This document shows, in pieces, positions 16,564 to 23,980 of a stretch of 32,917 bases of DNA. Numbering within the stretch: the stretch's first letter is position 1; every line of letters starts with the position of its first letter. The stretch lies in the NCBI GenBank assembly GCA_019237945.1, contig JAFAOG010000183.1:1-32917 (forward strand), in the 5' to 3' direction. The position numbers and the translations under genes are program-made. The DNA is from Deltaproteobacteria bacterium (GTDB lineage Bacteria > Myxococcota_A > Polyangia > Haliangiales > Haliangiaceae). Below the pieces are notes generated by a model. That model did no database searches and had not been told where the DNA came from. It saw nothing but the letters and a program-made list of their open reading frames with translations.

Positions 16564-17853
16564 CTAGCGCTCGTCGATCGGGACGTAGTGGCGGACCTTC
16601 TCGCCCGTGTAGATCTGGCGCGGACGGCCGATCTTCGTCTGCGGATCCTCGACCATCTCCTTCCAGTGCGCGATCCAGCCGGGCAGGCGGCCGAGCGCGA
16701 ACATCACCGTGAACATGTTCGTCGGGATTCCGAGCGCGCGGTAGATGATGCCCGAGTAGAAGTCGACGTTCGGGTAGAGCTTCTTGCTGACGAAGTAGTC
16801 GTCCTTGAGCGCGATCTCTTCCATCGACTTCGCGATGTCGAGCAGCGGATCCTTGACGCCGAGGTGGCTGAGGACCTCGTCGCACATCTTCTTGAGGATC
16901 TTCGCGCGCGGATCGAAGTTCTTGTAGACGCGGTGGCCGAAGCCCATGAGGCGGCGGTTGTCGCGCTTGTTCTTCACGTCCTCGAGGAACTTCTTGTAGT
17001 CCGCGCCCGAGGTCTTGATCTCCTCGAGCATCTCGATGACGGCCTGGTTCGCGCCGCCGTGGAGCGGTCCCCACAGCGCGAGGATGCCGGCGGCCACGCT
17101 GGCGTAGAGGTTCGCGCCCGAGCTGCCGACCATGCGGACCGTCGACGTCGAGCAGTTCTGCTCGTGGTCGGCGTGGAGGATCAACAGCTGGTTGACGGCG
17201 CGCTCGAGCACCGGCGAGACGACGTACTCCTCGCTCGGCACCGCGAACATCATGTGGAGGAAGTTCGCGCAGTACTTGAGCGAGTTCTTCGGGTACATGA
17301 TCGGCTGGCCGATCGACTTCTTGTACGCGAACGCCGCGATCGTGCGGACCTTCGAGAGGATCCGCGTGATGTGCAGATCGATCGCGCTGTTGCGATCGAG
17401 CGAGTCCGGGTAGTACGCCGAGAGCGACGTCACCATCGCCGACAGCACGGCCATCGGGTGGCTGGTCGGCGGGTAGCCGTGGAAGAAGTGCTGCATGTCC
17501 TCGTGGATCAGCGAGTGACGCGTCAGCGCGGTCGAGAACGTCTTGCGCTCGTCCTTGGTCGGCAGCTTGCCGTTGATCAGGAGATAGCTCGTCTCGACGA
17601 AGTCGCTCTTCTCGGCGAGCTCCTCGATCGGATAGCCGCGATAGCGAAGGATGCCTTGCTCGCCGTCGAGGTACGTGATGGCGCTGGTCGTCGCGCCGGT
17701 GTTCATGTACCCGCTGTCGAGCGTGATGTAGCCCGTCTCTTGACGGAGCGACCGGATGTCGACGGCGTGCTCGTCTTCCGTTCCCACGATCACGGGGAGC
17801 GACGACTCCTTGCCCCCGGGCAGGATCAGCTTGGCGCTTTGCTTCTCGGCCAT
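16564..17853 (-). CDS. gltA: Citrate synthase (type II)
   Basis: Condenses acetyl-CoA and oxaloacetate to citrate, the entry step of the TCA cycle, in the cytoplasm. The 429 residues match the hexameric Gram-negative type in length. The catalytic triad is complete: His265 in GPLHGGAN, His307 in MGFGHRVYKNFDPRA and Asp364 in LYPNVDFYSG, aligned with E. coli His264, His305 and Asp362. The N-terminal beta domain typical of type II enzymes is present (1-50). The ATG has AGGAG six bases upstream. A 117-base gap precedes it and separates it from the outer-membrane protein gene; a promoter is likely there but no strong consensus is visible. It ends directly against the opposite-strand lipoprotein gene. 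Confidence 0.97.
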   Translation of the reverse strand: MAEKQSAKLILPGGKESSLPVIVGTEDEHAVDIRSLRQETGYITLDSGYMNTGATTSAITYLDGEQGILRYRGYPIEELAEKSDFVETSYLLINGKLPTKDERKTFSTALTRHSLIHEDMQHFFHGYPPTSHPMAVLSAMVTSLSAYYPDSLDRNSAIDLHITRILSKVRTIAAFAYKKSIGQPIMYPKNSLKYCANFLHMMFAVPSEEYVVSPVLERAVNQLLILHADHEQNCSTSTVRMVGSSGANLYASVAAGILALWGPLHGGANQAVIEMLEEIKTSGADYKKFLEDVKNKRDNRRLMGFGHRVYKNFDPRAKILKKMCDEVLSHLGVKDPLLDIAKSMEEIALKDDYFVSKKLYPNVDFYSGIIYRALGIPTNMFTVMFALGRLPGWIAHWKEMVEDPQTKIGRPRQIYTGEKVRHYVPIDER

Positions 17854-17859
17854 GACGGT

Positions 17860-17864
17860 CTCCT
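17860..17864 (-). promoter_or_regulatory. Ribosome binding site of gltA
   Basis: AGGAG on the minus strand, six bases before the gltA ATG. Confidence 0.7.
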
Positions 17865-17970
17865 ACGGCGCTAGGTAGAAATTTCCAGCGCGGGTGACCA
17901 TACCCGATCTCGCCGGAGATGATGCGATGCGGCGGCGAGAAAGCGCGTTGCGAAAAGCGTATTCGCGGCG

Positions 17971-19128
17971 CTATTCGAGCGTGACGAACGGTGTCTGACC
18001 GAACGGCGTATCGAACCGGCGCGTGTAGCCGAGGCCGAAGTAACCGATCGCGCCGCCCGCGTCGAGGCCGATCTGGTCGGCGGGCAAGCCTTGCGACGGA
18101 TCGCTCGGGCTCGCGAACACCTTCGTGTAGAGGTTCGCGCCGACCATCGCGGAGATGACGTTCTCGAACCGCGATCCGAAAGCGTACGAGAGCGCGAGCT
18201 CGAGGCGACCGCCGGCCGCGGTGTAGTTGAACACCTGGCTGCCTGCGCCATCGGTCATGCCGGCGGGCGACATGAACGCGAGGTGGACGCCGACGAGCGG
18301 CGTGAAGCACAGGTGGCCGCCGATCGGGCAGATGTGCTTGTAGCCGGCGACGCCGAGATCGAAGTCGTCGAGCGTCGACACGTTCGGGTTCTGCATCGAG
18401 CCTGCGGTGAAGTTCGTGATCTGCAGGTAGCCCTGCACGCCGATCTTCGACGCCGGCTTGACGAGGTAGTCACCGTGGAAGCGCACGCCGAACGCGGAGC
18501 TGCCGTAGTAGTCGGGCTGGCCGATCTTGCCGCCGCCGCCGAAGAACTCGCCGCCGAGCGCCCACGAGTAGTTGTGCTCGGGCTTCTTCGCGATGAACAG
18601 CGCCTGCTGCGGAGGCGGAGCGACCGCACCCATGCCGGGCGCGCCGGGGCCAGGACCGGGGCCACCGCCGTTCGGTGGAGGCGTGCCGTTGCCGCCGTTG
18701 GGCGGAGGCGTGCCGTTGCCGCCGTCGGGGCCGACCGGGTTGCCGAGATCCGTCGGGCCGCCACCGCCGCCCGTGCCGACGCCGCTGACGTCGACGTTTG
18801 CCGCCTTCGCGTCGGTCTGGATCTTCTCGCGAAGCTTGGCGACCTTCTCCTTGAGCTTGTCGTCGGGCGCGTTCTTGTCGGCGGTGTTGCACGCCGTCAT
18901 CGCTTCGCCGAACTTGCCCTCCTGATAGAGCGAGGTGCAGAGGTTGAAGTAGTACTTGCCCTCGTTCGTGCGCGCGGCCGCGTCGCGGAACTTGGCGCTG
19001 GCGTCAGCATACTTCTGCTGAAACATCAGCTGCTTTCCCTCATCGTTCTCGCGCGCAGCGATGTCGGCCTGTGTCTCGGCCATGGCAACGCTGCTCAAGA
19101 GAATGAGCCCCAACGCGTACCTAGTCAT
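17971..19128 (-). CDS. Outer-membrane beta-barrel protein with N-terminal TPR region
   Basis: A 385-residue secreted protein of unknown function. The signal peptide covers 1-17 (ending VAMA). Residues 24-104 form TPR-like helices with the typical small/aromatic pattern (KYADASAKFRDAAAR, KYYFNLCTSLYQEGKFGEA). Residues 117-175 are a Gly/Pro/Asn linker that includes two exact GGNGTPPPN units. From about 185 to the end, alternating hydrophobic strands rich in Gly, Tyr and Phe suggest an 8- to 10-strand barrel. The last residue is Glu after TPFVTL, not the Phe that usually ends BAM substrates. The TPR part would lie in the periplasm. The start has GGGAG six bases upstream. Confidence 0.8.
   Translation of the reverse strand: MTRYALGLILLSSVAMAETQADIAARENDEGKQLMFQQKYADASAKFRDAAARTNEGKYYFNLCTSLYQEGKFGEAMTACNTADKNAPDDKLKEKVAKLREKIQTDAKAANVDVSGVGTGGGGGPTDLGNPVGPDGGNGTPPPNGGNGTPPPNGGGPGPGPGAPGMGAVAPPPQQALFIAKKPEHNYSWALGGEFFGGGGKIGQPDYYGSSAFGVRFHGDYLVKPASKIGVQGYLQITNFTAGSMQNPNVSTLDDFDLGVAGYKHICPIGGHLCFTPLVGVHLAFMSPAGMTDGAGSQVFNYTAAGGRLELALSYAFGSRFENVISAMVGANLYTKVFASPSDPSQGLPADQIGLDAGGAIGYFGLGYTRRFDTPFGQTPFVTLE
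18670..18723 (-). repeat. Two tandem 27-base units encoding GGNGTPPPN
   Basis: Two near-identical 27-base copies in the linker of the outer-membrane protein, differing at only a few third positions. They suggest recent duplication and possible length variation between strains. Confidence 0.7.
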
Positions 19129-19134
19129 AAGCTT

Positions 19135-19139
19135 CTCCC
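19135..19139 (-). promoter_or_regulatory. Ribosome binding site of the TPR/barrel protein
   Basis: GGGAG on the minus strand, six bases before the ATG at 19128. Confidence 0.6.
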
Positions 19140-19162
19140 GGGCGGCGAGCCGATCATATCAT

Positions 19163-19190
19163 CCCAGGTCCTCGCTCCGCGAGGCCTGGG
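19163..19190 (-). terminator. Strong stem-loop between the PBP gene and the TPR/barrel gene
   Basis: Near-perfect 12-base-pair inverted repeat: arms CCCAGG-T-CCTCGC and GCGAGGCCTGGG with a one-base bulge and a three-base loop. It sits after the PBP stop and 34 bases before the next start on the same strand. No T-run follows on the minus strand, so it is not a classical intrinsic terminator; it may stabilise or separate the two messages. Confidence 0.45.
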
Positions 19191-19197
19191 ACGCAAG

Positions 19198-19218
19198 CCC
19201 ACCCAACCCCAACACCCC
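19198..19218 (-). other. G-quadruplex-type motif
   Basis: On the minus strand four G-runs (4, 4, 3 and 3 Gs) are separated by loops of 4, 2 and 1 bases. This meets the usual G3+N1-7 pattern, directly upstream of the stem-loop in the PBP 3' region. Confidence 0.5.
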
Positions 19219-19238
19219 GCTCGCTTCGCTCGCTCTCC

Positions 19239-20465
19239 TCACCGAGCTTGTCGACGCGCTTCGCGATCGGGAGCACGCCGTTTGGCAGGCCCGAGCGCGC
19301 GCTCGATCATCTTCTTCGCAGCTTCGTGCCCGCGGAGGTGCCAGTTCTCGGGATTCCCGAGCAGAACCGACACGATGATCTCCGGCTTGTCCGCCGGCGC
19401 GTAGCCGACGAACCACGAGTTCTCCATGTAAAACGGCTCGCTCGTCGCGAGCGTCCCGGTCTTGCCCGCAACGCTTTCGCGCTTGCCGAAGCTTTTTGCG
19501 GCGCTGCCGAATTCACACGTGCCTTGCATCATCCGCGACACCTGGTGCGCGACCTCGGGCGGCAGCACGTGACGCGTGGTCGGCGCCGCGCTCGCGAGGA
19601 TGTACGGCACGGGCTGGTCGCCCTTGTCGGCGAACGTCGCGGCGAGCAGCGCGCCACCGAGCACGCTGAGGCGCACGCCGGTGAAGCCGGCCGCGGCCTG
19701 CGCGAACTGCAGCGACTTGTCGTGGGGCAGGGTGAGCTCGGAGGCGGTCGCCTGGAAGCCAAGGTTGCCAACCTTGCCGACGAGATCGTGCGCGACCTGA
19801 TCGAGCGACGCCGGCTGGAGCTTCTGATACGCGAGCTTGCCGAGGATCGCGTTGTTCGAGTGCGCGACGCCGTAGAGCAGGCTCTCGCAGCGGCTGTCGT
19901 GCTTGGAGTCAGTCAGGTTCGACTCGGAGACCGAGCGAATGCCGCCGTGGTAGCAGACCTTGTCGTCCGGATCGACGCCGGCCTCGACGAGCGCGCTCGC
20001 GGTGACGAGCTTGAACACGCTCGCGGCGGGCGCCCACACGCCGGTGGCGAGCGACAGATCGCGCGTGCCCTTCGTGCCGCCCTTCGGTTCTTCGGTGCGG
20101 CGGCCCGCGATCGCGAGGATGCGGCCATCGGGAGCCATCGCGACGATCGCACCGCGCGGCGCACGCGCCTGGTCGAGCAGCTTCTCGGCTTGCTCCTGCA
20201 GCGCGGGATCGAGCGTCAGCTGCGCGCGCGTGCCGTTACTGAGCGGCGCTTCGTAGTGATCGCCGACCAGCACCATGTGATCGAGGTCGAGCGTCGGTGC
20301 GGCGATCGGAGCCGGCGCCGCGGCGACGGGCTTTGGCGCTTCGAGCGGCGCGCCCTGGATCATGGCGGCCTTGTCGGGACCGGATGGCTCGGTCTCGCCG
20401 TGACGCGAGAACACGAACACCCCTGCGATCAGGGCGCCACCCGCGAGCAGAACTGCCCGGCGCAT
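19239..20465 (-). CDS. Minimal penicillin-binding protein (transpeptidase domain only)
   Basis: A 408-residue D,D-transpeptidase-type protein that would cross-link peptidoglycan in the periplasm. One N-terminal membrane anchor (4-20) is followed by a Pro/Ala-rich tether to about 60. The transpeptidase domain follows with all three active-site motifs: SVFK (Ser149, Lys152), SNN at 203-205 and KTG at 335-337. Neither a transglycosylase domain nor a full class B dimerisation domain fits before the catalytic serine. Cys171 and Cys193 flank an insertion and could pair. The C-terminus is an Arg-rich tail of about 17 residues. The open frame extends 35 codons upstream, but the chosen ATG starts the membrane anchor directly. 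The catalytic motifs are firm; the exact physiological role is open. Confidence 0.88.
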   Translation of the reverse strand: MRRAVLLAGGALIAGVFVFSRHGETEPSGPDKAAMIQGAPLEAPKPVAAAPAPIAAPTLDLDHMVLVGDHYEAPLSNGTRAQLTLDPALQEQAEKLLDQARAPRGAIVAMAPDGRILAIAGRRTEEPKGGTKGTRDLSLATGVWAPAASVFKLVTASALVEAGVDPDDKVCYHGGIRSVSESNLTDSKHDSRCESLLYGVAHSNNAILGKLAYQKLQPASLDQVAHDLVGKVGNLGFQATASELTLPHDKSLQFAQAAAGFTGVRLSVLGGALLAATFADKGDQPVPYILASAAPTTRHVLPPEVAHQVSRMMQGTCEFGSAAKSFGKRESVAGKTGTLATSEPFYMENSWFVGYAPADKPEIIVSVLLGNPENWHLRGHEAAKKMIERALGPAKRRAPDREARRQAR

Positions 20466-20529
20466 GGCCCTGATGTATCCGCATCTGCTCGCAAGCACAA
20501 GAACTTTGCAGTAGGTTCGCCGCGACCAC

Positions 20530-21000
20530 ATGCGACGTGCGGCGATGTTCCTCGTGCTCGCGGCGTGCACGCACCCGCGGGGCCAAACGACACCCGCGCG
20601 AAGCTTACCGATGCCGAGCGTGCAGGTCGGCGCGTGCGCGGAGCCTTCGCAGGGTGATCACGCAGATCGCGATCTCGATAGCGACGGTCGACCCGAAATC
20701 ATCGTCACCGATCGCAAGGCATGCGCGCAGCCCGGAGGCAATTGCCGGTGGACGGTCTACAAGACCGCGCCCGGCGAATGCACGCGCTTCATCGGCAGCT
20801 TCGACGGCGCCTGGCTCGAGACCCTCACCGGCAAGGGCGACGACAACATGAGCGACGTGCGCGCCTACTGGGCGCAGGGCGAAGGGCGCATGCTGCTGCA
20901 GAGCTACCGGTTCGTCCGCGGCGGCTACCAGATTTCCGACGTGCTCCAGTGTAAGAGAGCCGCCGACGATCGGCTCGAATGTGCCGATACAGGGCGGTAG
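20530..21000 (+). CDS. Small lipoprotein with a DxDxDG-type calcium-binding-like motif
   Basis: A 156-residue protein with lipobox LAAC (lipid on Cys13). A DRDLDSDGRPEIIV segment at about 47-60 resembles a single FG-GAP/VCBS calcium-binding loop. Five further cysteines occur in the mature part. Beta-rich composition; no enzymatic motif seen. It is divergent from the PBP gene, with a 64-base shared upstream region that should hold both promoters. It lies 29 bases before the FHA-GGDEF gene on the same strand, so it may be the first gene of the signalling/transport run. Function unknown. Confidence 0.75.
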   Translation: MRRAAMFLVLAACTHPRGQTTPARSLPMPSVQVGACAEPSQGDHADRDLDSDGRPEIIVTDRKACAQPGGNCRWTVYKTAPGECTRFIGSFDGAWLETLTGKGDDNMSDVRAYWAQGEGRMLLQSYRFVRGGYQISDVLQCKRAADDRLECADTGR

Positions 21001-21029
21001 CCGGCGAAACCTGATAGGATTTTCCTCGG

Positions 21030-21752
21030 GTGAGCGATACCGGCCGGAACAAGACCGTCGTCACCGCGATCTCCAAGATCAGCGATCGACCGGTAGCCAA
21101 AGAGGCGTGCCTGGTCGTCATTTACGGCCTGGAGCTGGGCAAGAAGTTCAACCTGAACCGGCCGCAGATCATCATCGGCCGATCGAGCAAGGCCGACATC
21201 CAGATCGATCAGGAAGCGGTCTCGCGCAACCACTGCAAGATCATCAACACCGGCAACGCGATCATGCTCCGCGACATGGGGTCGACGAACGGCACCTACG
21301 TCAACGACGAGATGATCGACGAGTACGTGCTGCGCGACGGCGACTTCATCAAGGTTGGCCGCTGCATCTTCAAGTTCCTCAGCGGCAACAACATCGAGAA
21401 CGCCTACCACGAGGAGATTTATCGCCTCACGACGGTCGACGGCCTCACGCAGGTGTTCAACCGCCGCTACTTCGTCGAGACGCTCGAGCGCGAGATCGGG
21501 CGCGCGCTGCGCTATCGGCGCGACCTGTCGCTGATCATGTTCGACATCGACCGGTTCAAGGGCGTCAACGACTCGTTCGGCCACCTCGCCGGCGACCACG
21601 TGCTCAAGCACCTCGCGAGCGTGATCAAGACGCGGATCCGTCGCGAGGACGTGCTCGCGCGCTACGGCGGCGAGGAGTTCGCGATCGTGCTGCCCGAGAT
21701 CGATCACTACAACGCGATGGCGTTCGCCGAGAAGATCCGCAAGCTCGTCTAG
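21030..21752 (+). CDS. FHA-GGDEF signalling protein, interrupted by an in-frame TAG
   Basis: N-terminal FHA domain (about 27-117) with the phosphothreonine-binding signatures [10 protein letters not shown] (50-59), SRNHCKI (65-71) and GSTNGTYVN (84-92). A diguanylate cyclase domain follows from about 130, with [19 protein letters not shown] and active site GGEEF at 213-217. An RxxD inhibitory site (Arg204-Asp207) lies exactly five residues before it. The reading frame stops at TAG after residue 240, inside the GGDEF domain. The frame continues downstream for 53 codons with the missing conserved end of the domain, so the ancestral protein had about 294 residues. As read, it lacks the last strands and helix and is unlikely to make c-di-GMP; the FHA domain is intact. 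The TAG is a nonsense mutation, a base error or a read-through site. The start is GTG; no better in-frame start is visible. Confidence 0.85.
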   Translation: MSDTGRNKTVVTAISKISDRPVAKEACLVVIYGLELGKKFNLNRPQIIIGRSSKADIQIDQEAVSRNHCKIINTGNAIMLRDMGSTNGTYVNDEMIDEYVLRDGDFIKVGRCIFKFLSGNNIENAYHEEIYRLTTVDGLTQVFNRRYFVETLEREIGRALRYRRDLSLIMFDIDRFKGVNDSFGHLAGDHVLKHLASVIKTRIRREDVLARYGGEEFAIVLPEIDHYNAMAFAEKIRKLV

Positions 21753-21914
21753 CAAGCGGAGTTCAAGTTCGAGGATGCGCTGATCCCGGTGACCGTATCG
21801 ATCGGCGTCGCGGCGCTGCGCGGCGAGATCGAGGACGCGCTCGAGTTCATCAAGCAAGCTGACACCCACCTGTTCGCTGCCAAAGAAGGCGGGCGGAACA
21901 GGGTGGTTGGATGA
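21753..21914 (+). pseudogene. Remainder of the GGDEF domain after the in-frame TAG
   Basis: In-frame continuation of the FHA-GGDEF gene. It encodes the typical final part of a GGDEF domain, including VTVSIGVA and ADTHLFAAKEGGRNRV, and ends in a TGA that overlaps the histidine kinase ATG (ATGA). Intact coding character and the overlap show that the interruption is a single codon with no accompanying frameshift. Confidence 0.85.
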
Positions 21915-22621
21915 TCTCCGAAGACGATAGCGCGCGCGAGCTCCGCGAGAAGAAGCGGGTGCTGGCGGCGCTCGTCGTCCACGACCTCCGCAGCCCGCTG
22001 TCCGCGGTGCAGGGCTACCTGCAGCTGCTACGCGAGGAGCTCGGCGAGCAGACCGGGACCGTCATCGGCTACCTCGACGACGCGGAGACGCTCGTCGGCA
22101 AGGCGCTCGGCCTCGTGTCGACGATCCTCGATGTCGACGAGCTCGAGGATGGCATCCTTCGCGCCGACGTCGCCGCGGTGAAGCTCGGCGAGCTCGTCGA
22201 GAAGGCGAAGGCGGGAAACCGCGCACACTTCGAGGTGCGCCAGCTGCGCCTCGATGTCGATGCGGATCCCGAGATGGTGATCCAGGTCGATCGCGATCTG
22301 TTCGGGCGCGTGATCGAGAACCTGCTCGACAACGCGACCCGCTATGCGCCGCGCGGCGGCCGCTGTGCGATCAGCGCGAAGCGCGATGCGGCCGGCGTCG
22401 AGATCGCGATCGGCAACAGCGGCCCGCCGGTGCCCGAGGCGGAGCGCGACAAGATCTTCGGGCGCTTCTTCCAGGTCGAGCGACGTCGCGCGTCGGCGCG
22501 GCAGAACCGCGGCCTCGGCCTCTACTTCTGCAAGCTCGCGATCGAGGCGCACGGCGGGTCGATTCACGTCGAGCAGCGCGGCGATCTCGGAGCGGTGTTC
22601 GTCGTTCGTCTGCCGCCATGA
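21911..22621 (+). CDS. Soluble histidine kinase
   Basis: A 236-residue sensor-less kinase with no membrane segment. The dimerisation/phosphoacceptor helix has the H-box VVHDLRSPL with His24. The ATPase domain has the N-box ENLLDNATRYAP (136-147), a degenerate G1 box IGNSGPPVP where DxGxG is usual, an F-box around FGRFF (183-187) and the G2 box GLGLYFCK (201-208). The N-terminus has only about 15 residues before the H-box helix, so input must come from a partner. The FHA-GGDEF protein encoded just upstream with an overlapping frame is the obvious candidate. No response regulator is in the window. Its TGA overlaps the ModB-like start by four bases. Confidence 0.9.
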   Translation: MISEDDSARELREKKRVLAALVVHDLRSPLSAVQGYLQLLREELGEQTGTVIGYLDDAETLVGKALGLVSTILDVDELEDGILRADVAAVKLGELVEKAKAGNRAHFEVRQLRLDVDADPEMVIQVDRDLFGRVIENLLDNATRYAPRGGRCAISAKRDAAGVEIAIGNSGPPVPEAERDKIFGRFFQVERRRASARQNRGLGLYFCKLAIEAHGGSIHVEQRGDLGAVFVVRLPP

Positions 22622-23301
22622 CGTGGGCGCCGCTCTGGCTCTCGCTCGAGATCGCGACGATCGCGATGATCGTCTCGCTGGTCGTCGGCACGGGCCTCGC
22701 GCTGCTGCTGCGCTGGCGCAGGTTGCCGGTCCCCGACTTCGTCGACGCGTTGATCTCGGCGCCGCTCGTGCTGCCGCCTACCGTGCTCGGCTACTACCTG
22801 CTCGTCGCGCTCGGGCCCGACAGCTTCGCCGGCCGCGCGTGGCACGCGATCACCGGCCACACGATCATCTTCACGTTCACGGGCGCGGTGATCGCGGCGA
22901 CCGTCGGCTCGCTGCCGCTCGTCGTGCGCTCGGTGCGCGTCGGATTGGATTCGATCGAGCCGAATCTGCTCGCGGCCGCCAGGACGCTCGGCGCCTCGCC
23001 GGCGCGCGTGCTCGTCACGATCACGCTGCCGCTCGCCGCGCCGGGTTTGATCGCGGGCGCGATGCTCGCGTTCGCGCGTGCGCTCGGCGACTACGGCATG
23101 ACCCAGATGGTCGCGGGCGCGCGCATCGAGGGCCTGTGGCTGGACACGACCAGCCCGGCATCGATCTACGTCTACGATCAGCTCGTCGCGAACCACGAGG
23201 ACGCAGCGCGCACGATGGCGATCGTCACCACGCTCGTCGGCGTCGTGATCCTCTACCTCACCAACCGCGTCACCCGGCGCTACTACCAGGCCCATGTCTG
23301 A
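22618..23301 (+). CDS. modB: Molybdate-type ABC transporter permease (ModB-like)
   Basis: A 227-residue inner-membrane permease of the binding-protein-dependent class, with about five membrane helices. The segment PLVLPPTVLGYYLL (49-62) and the EAA coupling loop from about 119, with AARTLGASPARV and the following LPLAAPG, are typical of ModB. The GDYGMTQMVAG stretch around 157-167 also fits. Members of this branch move molybdate, tungstate or sulfate. It overlaps the kinase gene upstream by four bases and the ATPase gene downstream by eight. No ModA-type binding protein gene is in the window, so oxyanion specificity is inferred from the permease only. Confidence 0.85.
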   Translation: MTWAPLWLSLEIATIAMIVSLVVGTGLALLLRWRRLPVPDFVDALISAPLVLPPTVLGYYLLVALGPDSFAGRAWHAITGHTIIFTFTGAVIAATVGSLPLVVRSVRVGLDSIEPNLLAAARTLGASPARVLVTITLPLAAPGLIAGAMLAFARALGDYGMTQMVAGARIEGLWLDTTSPASIYVYDQLVANHEDAARTMAIVTTLVGVVILYLTNRVTRRYYQAHV

Positions 23302-23980
23302 GCTCGCGTTCGACATCGAGGTCGTGCGCGGCGAGTTCAAGCTCGTCGCGAAGGGCGCGTGCCCGCCGGGCATCACGTGCATCATCGGGCCGTCGGGGTC
23401 GGGCAAGTCGACGCTGCTCGCGACGCTCGCTGGCCTCGCCACGCCGGATCGCGGACGCGTGGCGGTCGGCAGCGAGGTCTGGCTCGATCGCGCGCGCGGC
23501 ATCGACGTGCCGGTGCACCAGCGCCGCCAGTCGTACGTGTTCCAGGGGCTCGCGCTGTTTCCGCACATGACCGCGCTCGGCAACGTCGAGTACGGCATGC
23601 ACGATGTCGCGCGCCCCGAGCGCACCGAGCGCGCGTTGAAGCTGCTCGAGCGCGTCGGCGTCAAGCACCTCGCGCGGCGCAAGCCGCGAACGTTCTCCGG
23701 CGGCGAGGCCCAGCGCGTTGCGATCGCGCGTGCGCTGGCGCGGTCGCCGAAGCTCGTGCTGCTCGACGAGCCGTTCTCGGCGCTCGATCGCGAGCTGCGC
23801 GCGCAGCTGACCGGCCTCGTGCGCGATCTGTCGGCGGAGCTCGGCGTGCCGATCGTCCACGTCACGCACTCGCTGGGCGAGGTCAAGCAGCTCGCCGATC
23901 ACGTGATCCGGTTCGAGAAGGGCGCGATCGTCGAGCGCGGCACGCCCGATCAGGTGCTCGCTAGTTTGCCGATCGACTGA
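23294..23980 (+). CDS. modC: ModC-like ABC ATPase lacking the C-terminal TOBE/Mop domain
   Basis: A 228-residue ATPase for the adjacent permease. Walker A GPSGSGKST is at 32-40, Q-loop Gln84 in YVFQGLALFPH, signature FSGGEAQR at 134-141, Walker B VLLDEP at 155-160 and switch His192. The sequence QGLALFPHMTALGNVEYG is characteristic of the ModC/CysA/PotA group. Typical ModC has about 350 residues, with a C-terminal molybdate-binding regulatory domain; this protein ends right after the ATPase core, so that trans-inhibition is not possible here. The 3' end overlaps the stop of the opposite-strand lipoprotein gene by 20 bases. Confidence 0.85.
   Translation: MSELAFDIEVVRGEFKLVAKGACPPGITCIIGPSGSGKSTLLATLAGLATPDRGRVAVGSEVWLDRARGIDVPVHQRRQSYVFQGLALFPHMTALGNVEYGMHDVARPERTERALKLLERVGVKHLARRKPRTFSGGEAQRVAIARALARSPKLVLLDEPFSALDRELRAQLTGLVRDLSAELGVPIVHVTHSLGEVKQLADHVIRFEKGAIVERGTPDQVLASLPID

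Noticed and set aside
20473-20500. Possible promoter for the PBP gene (TTGTGC, 16 bases, ATACAT on the minus strand)
   Set aside because: Weak matches with short spacing and no independent support in a high-GC genome.
21750-21758. TAG followed by CAA as a viral-type read-through context
   Set aside because: Only the first codon after the stop fits the plant-virus context (CAA, then GCG where YYA is expected), and that context is not established in bacteria.
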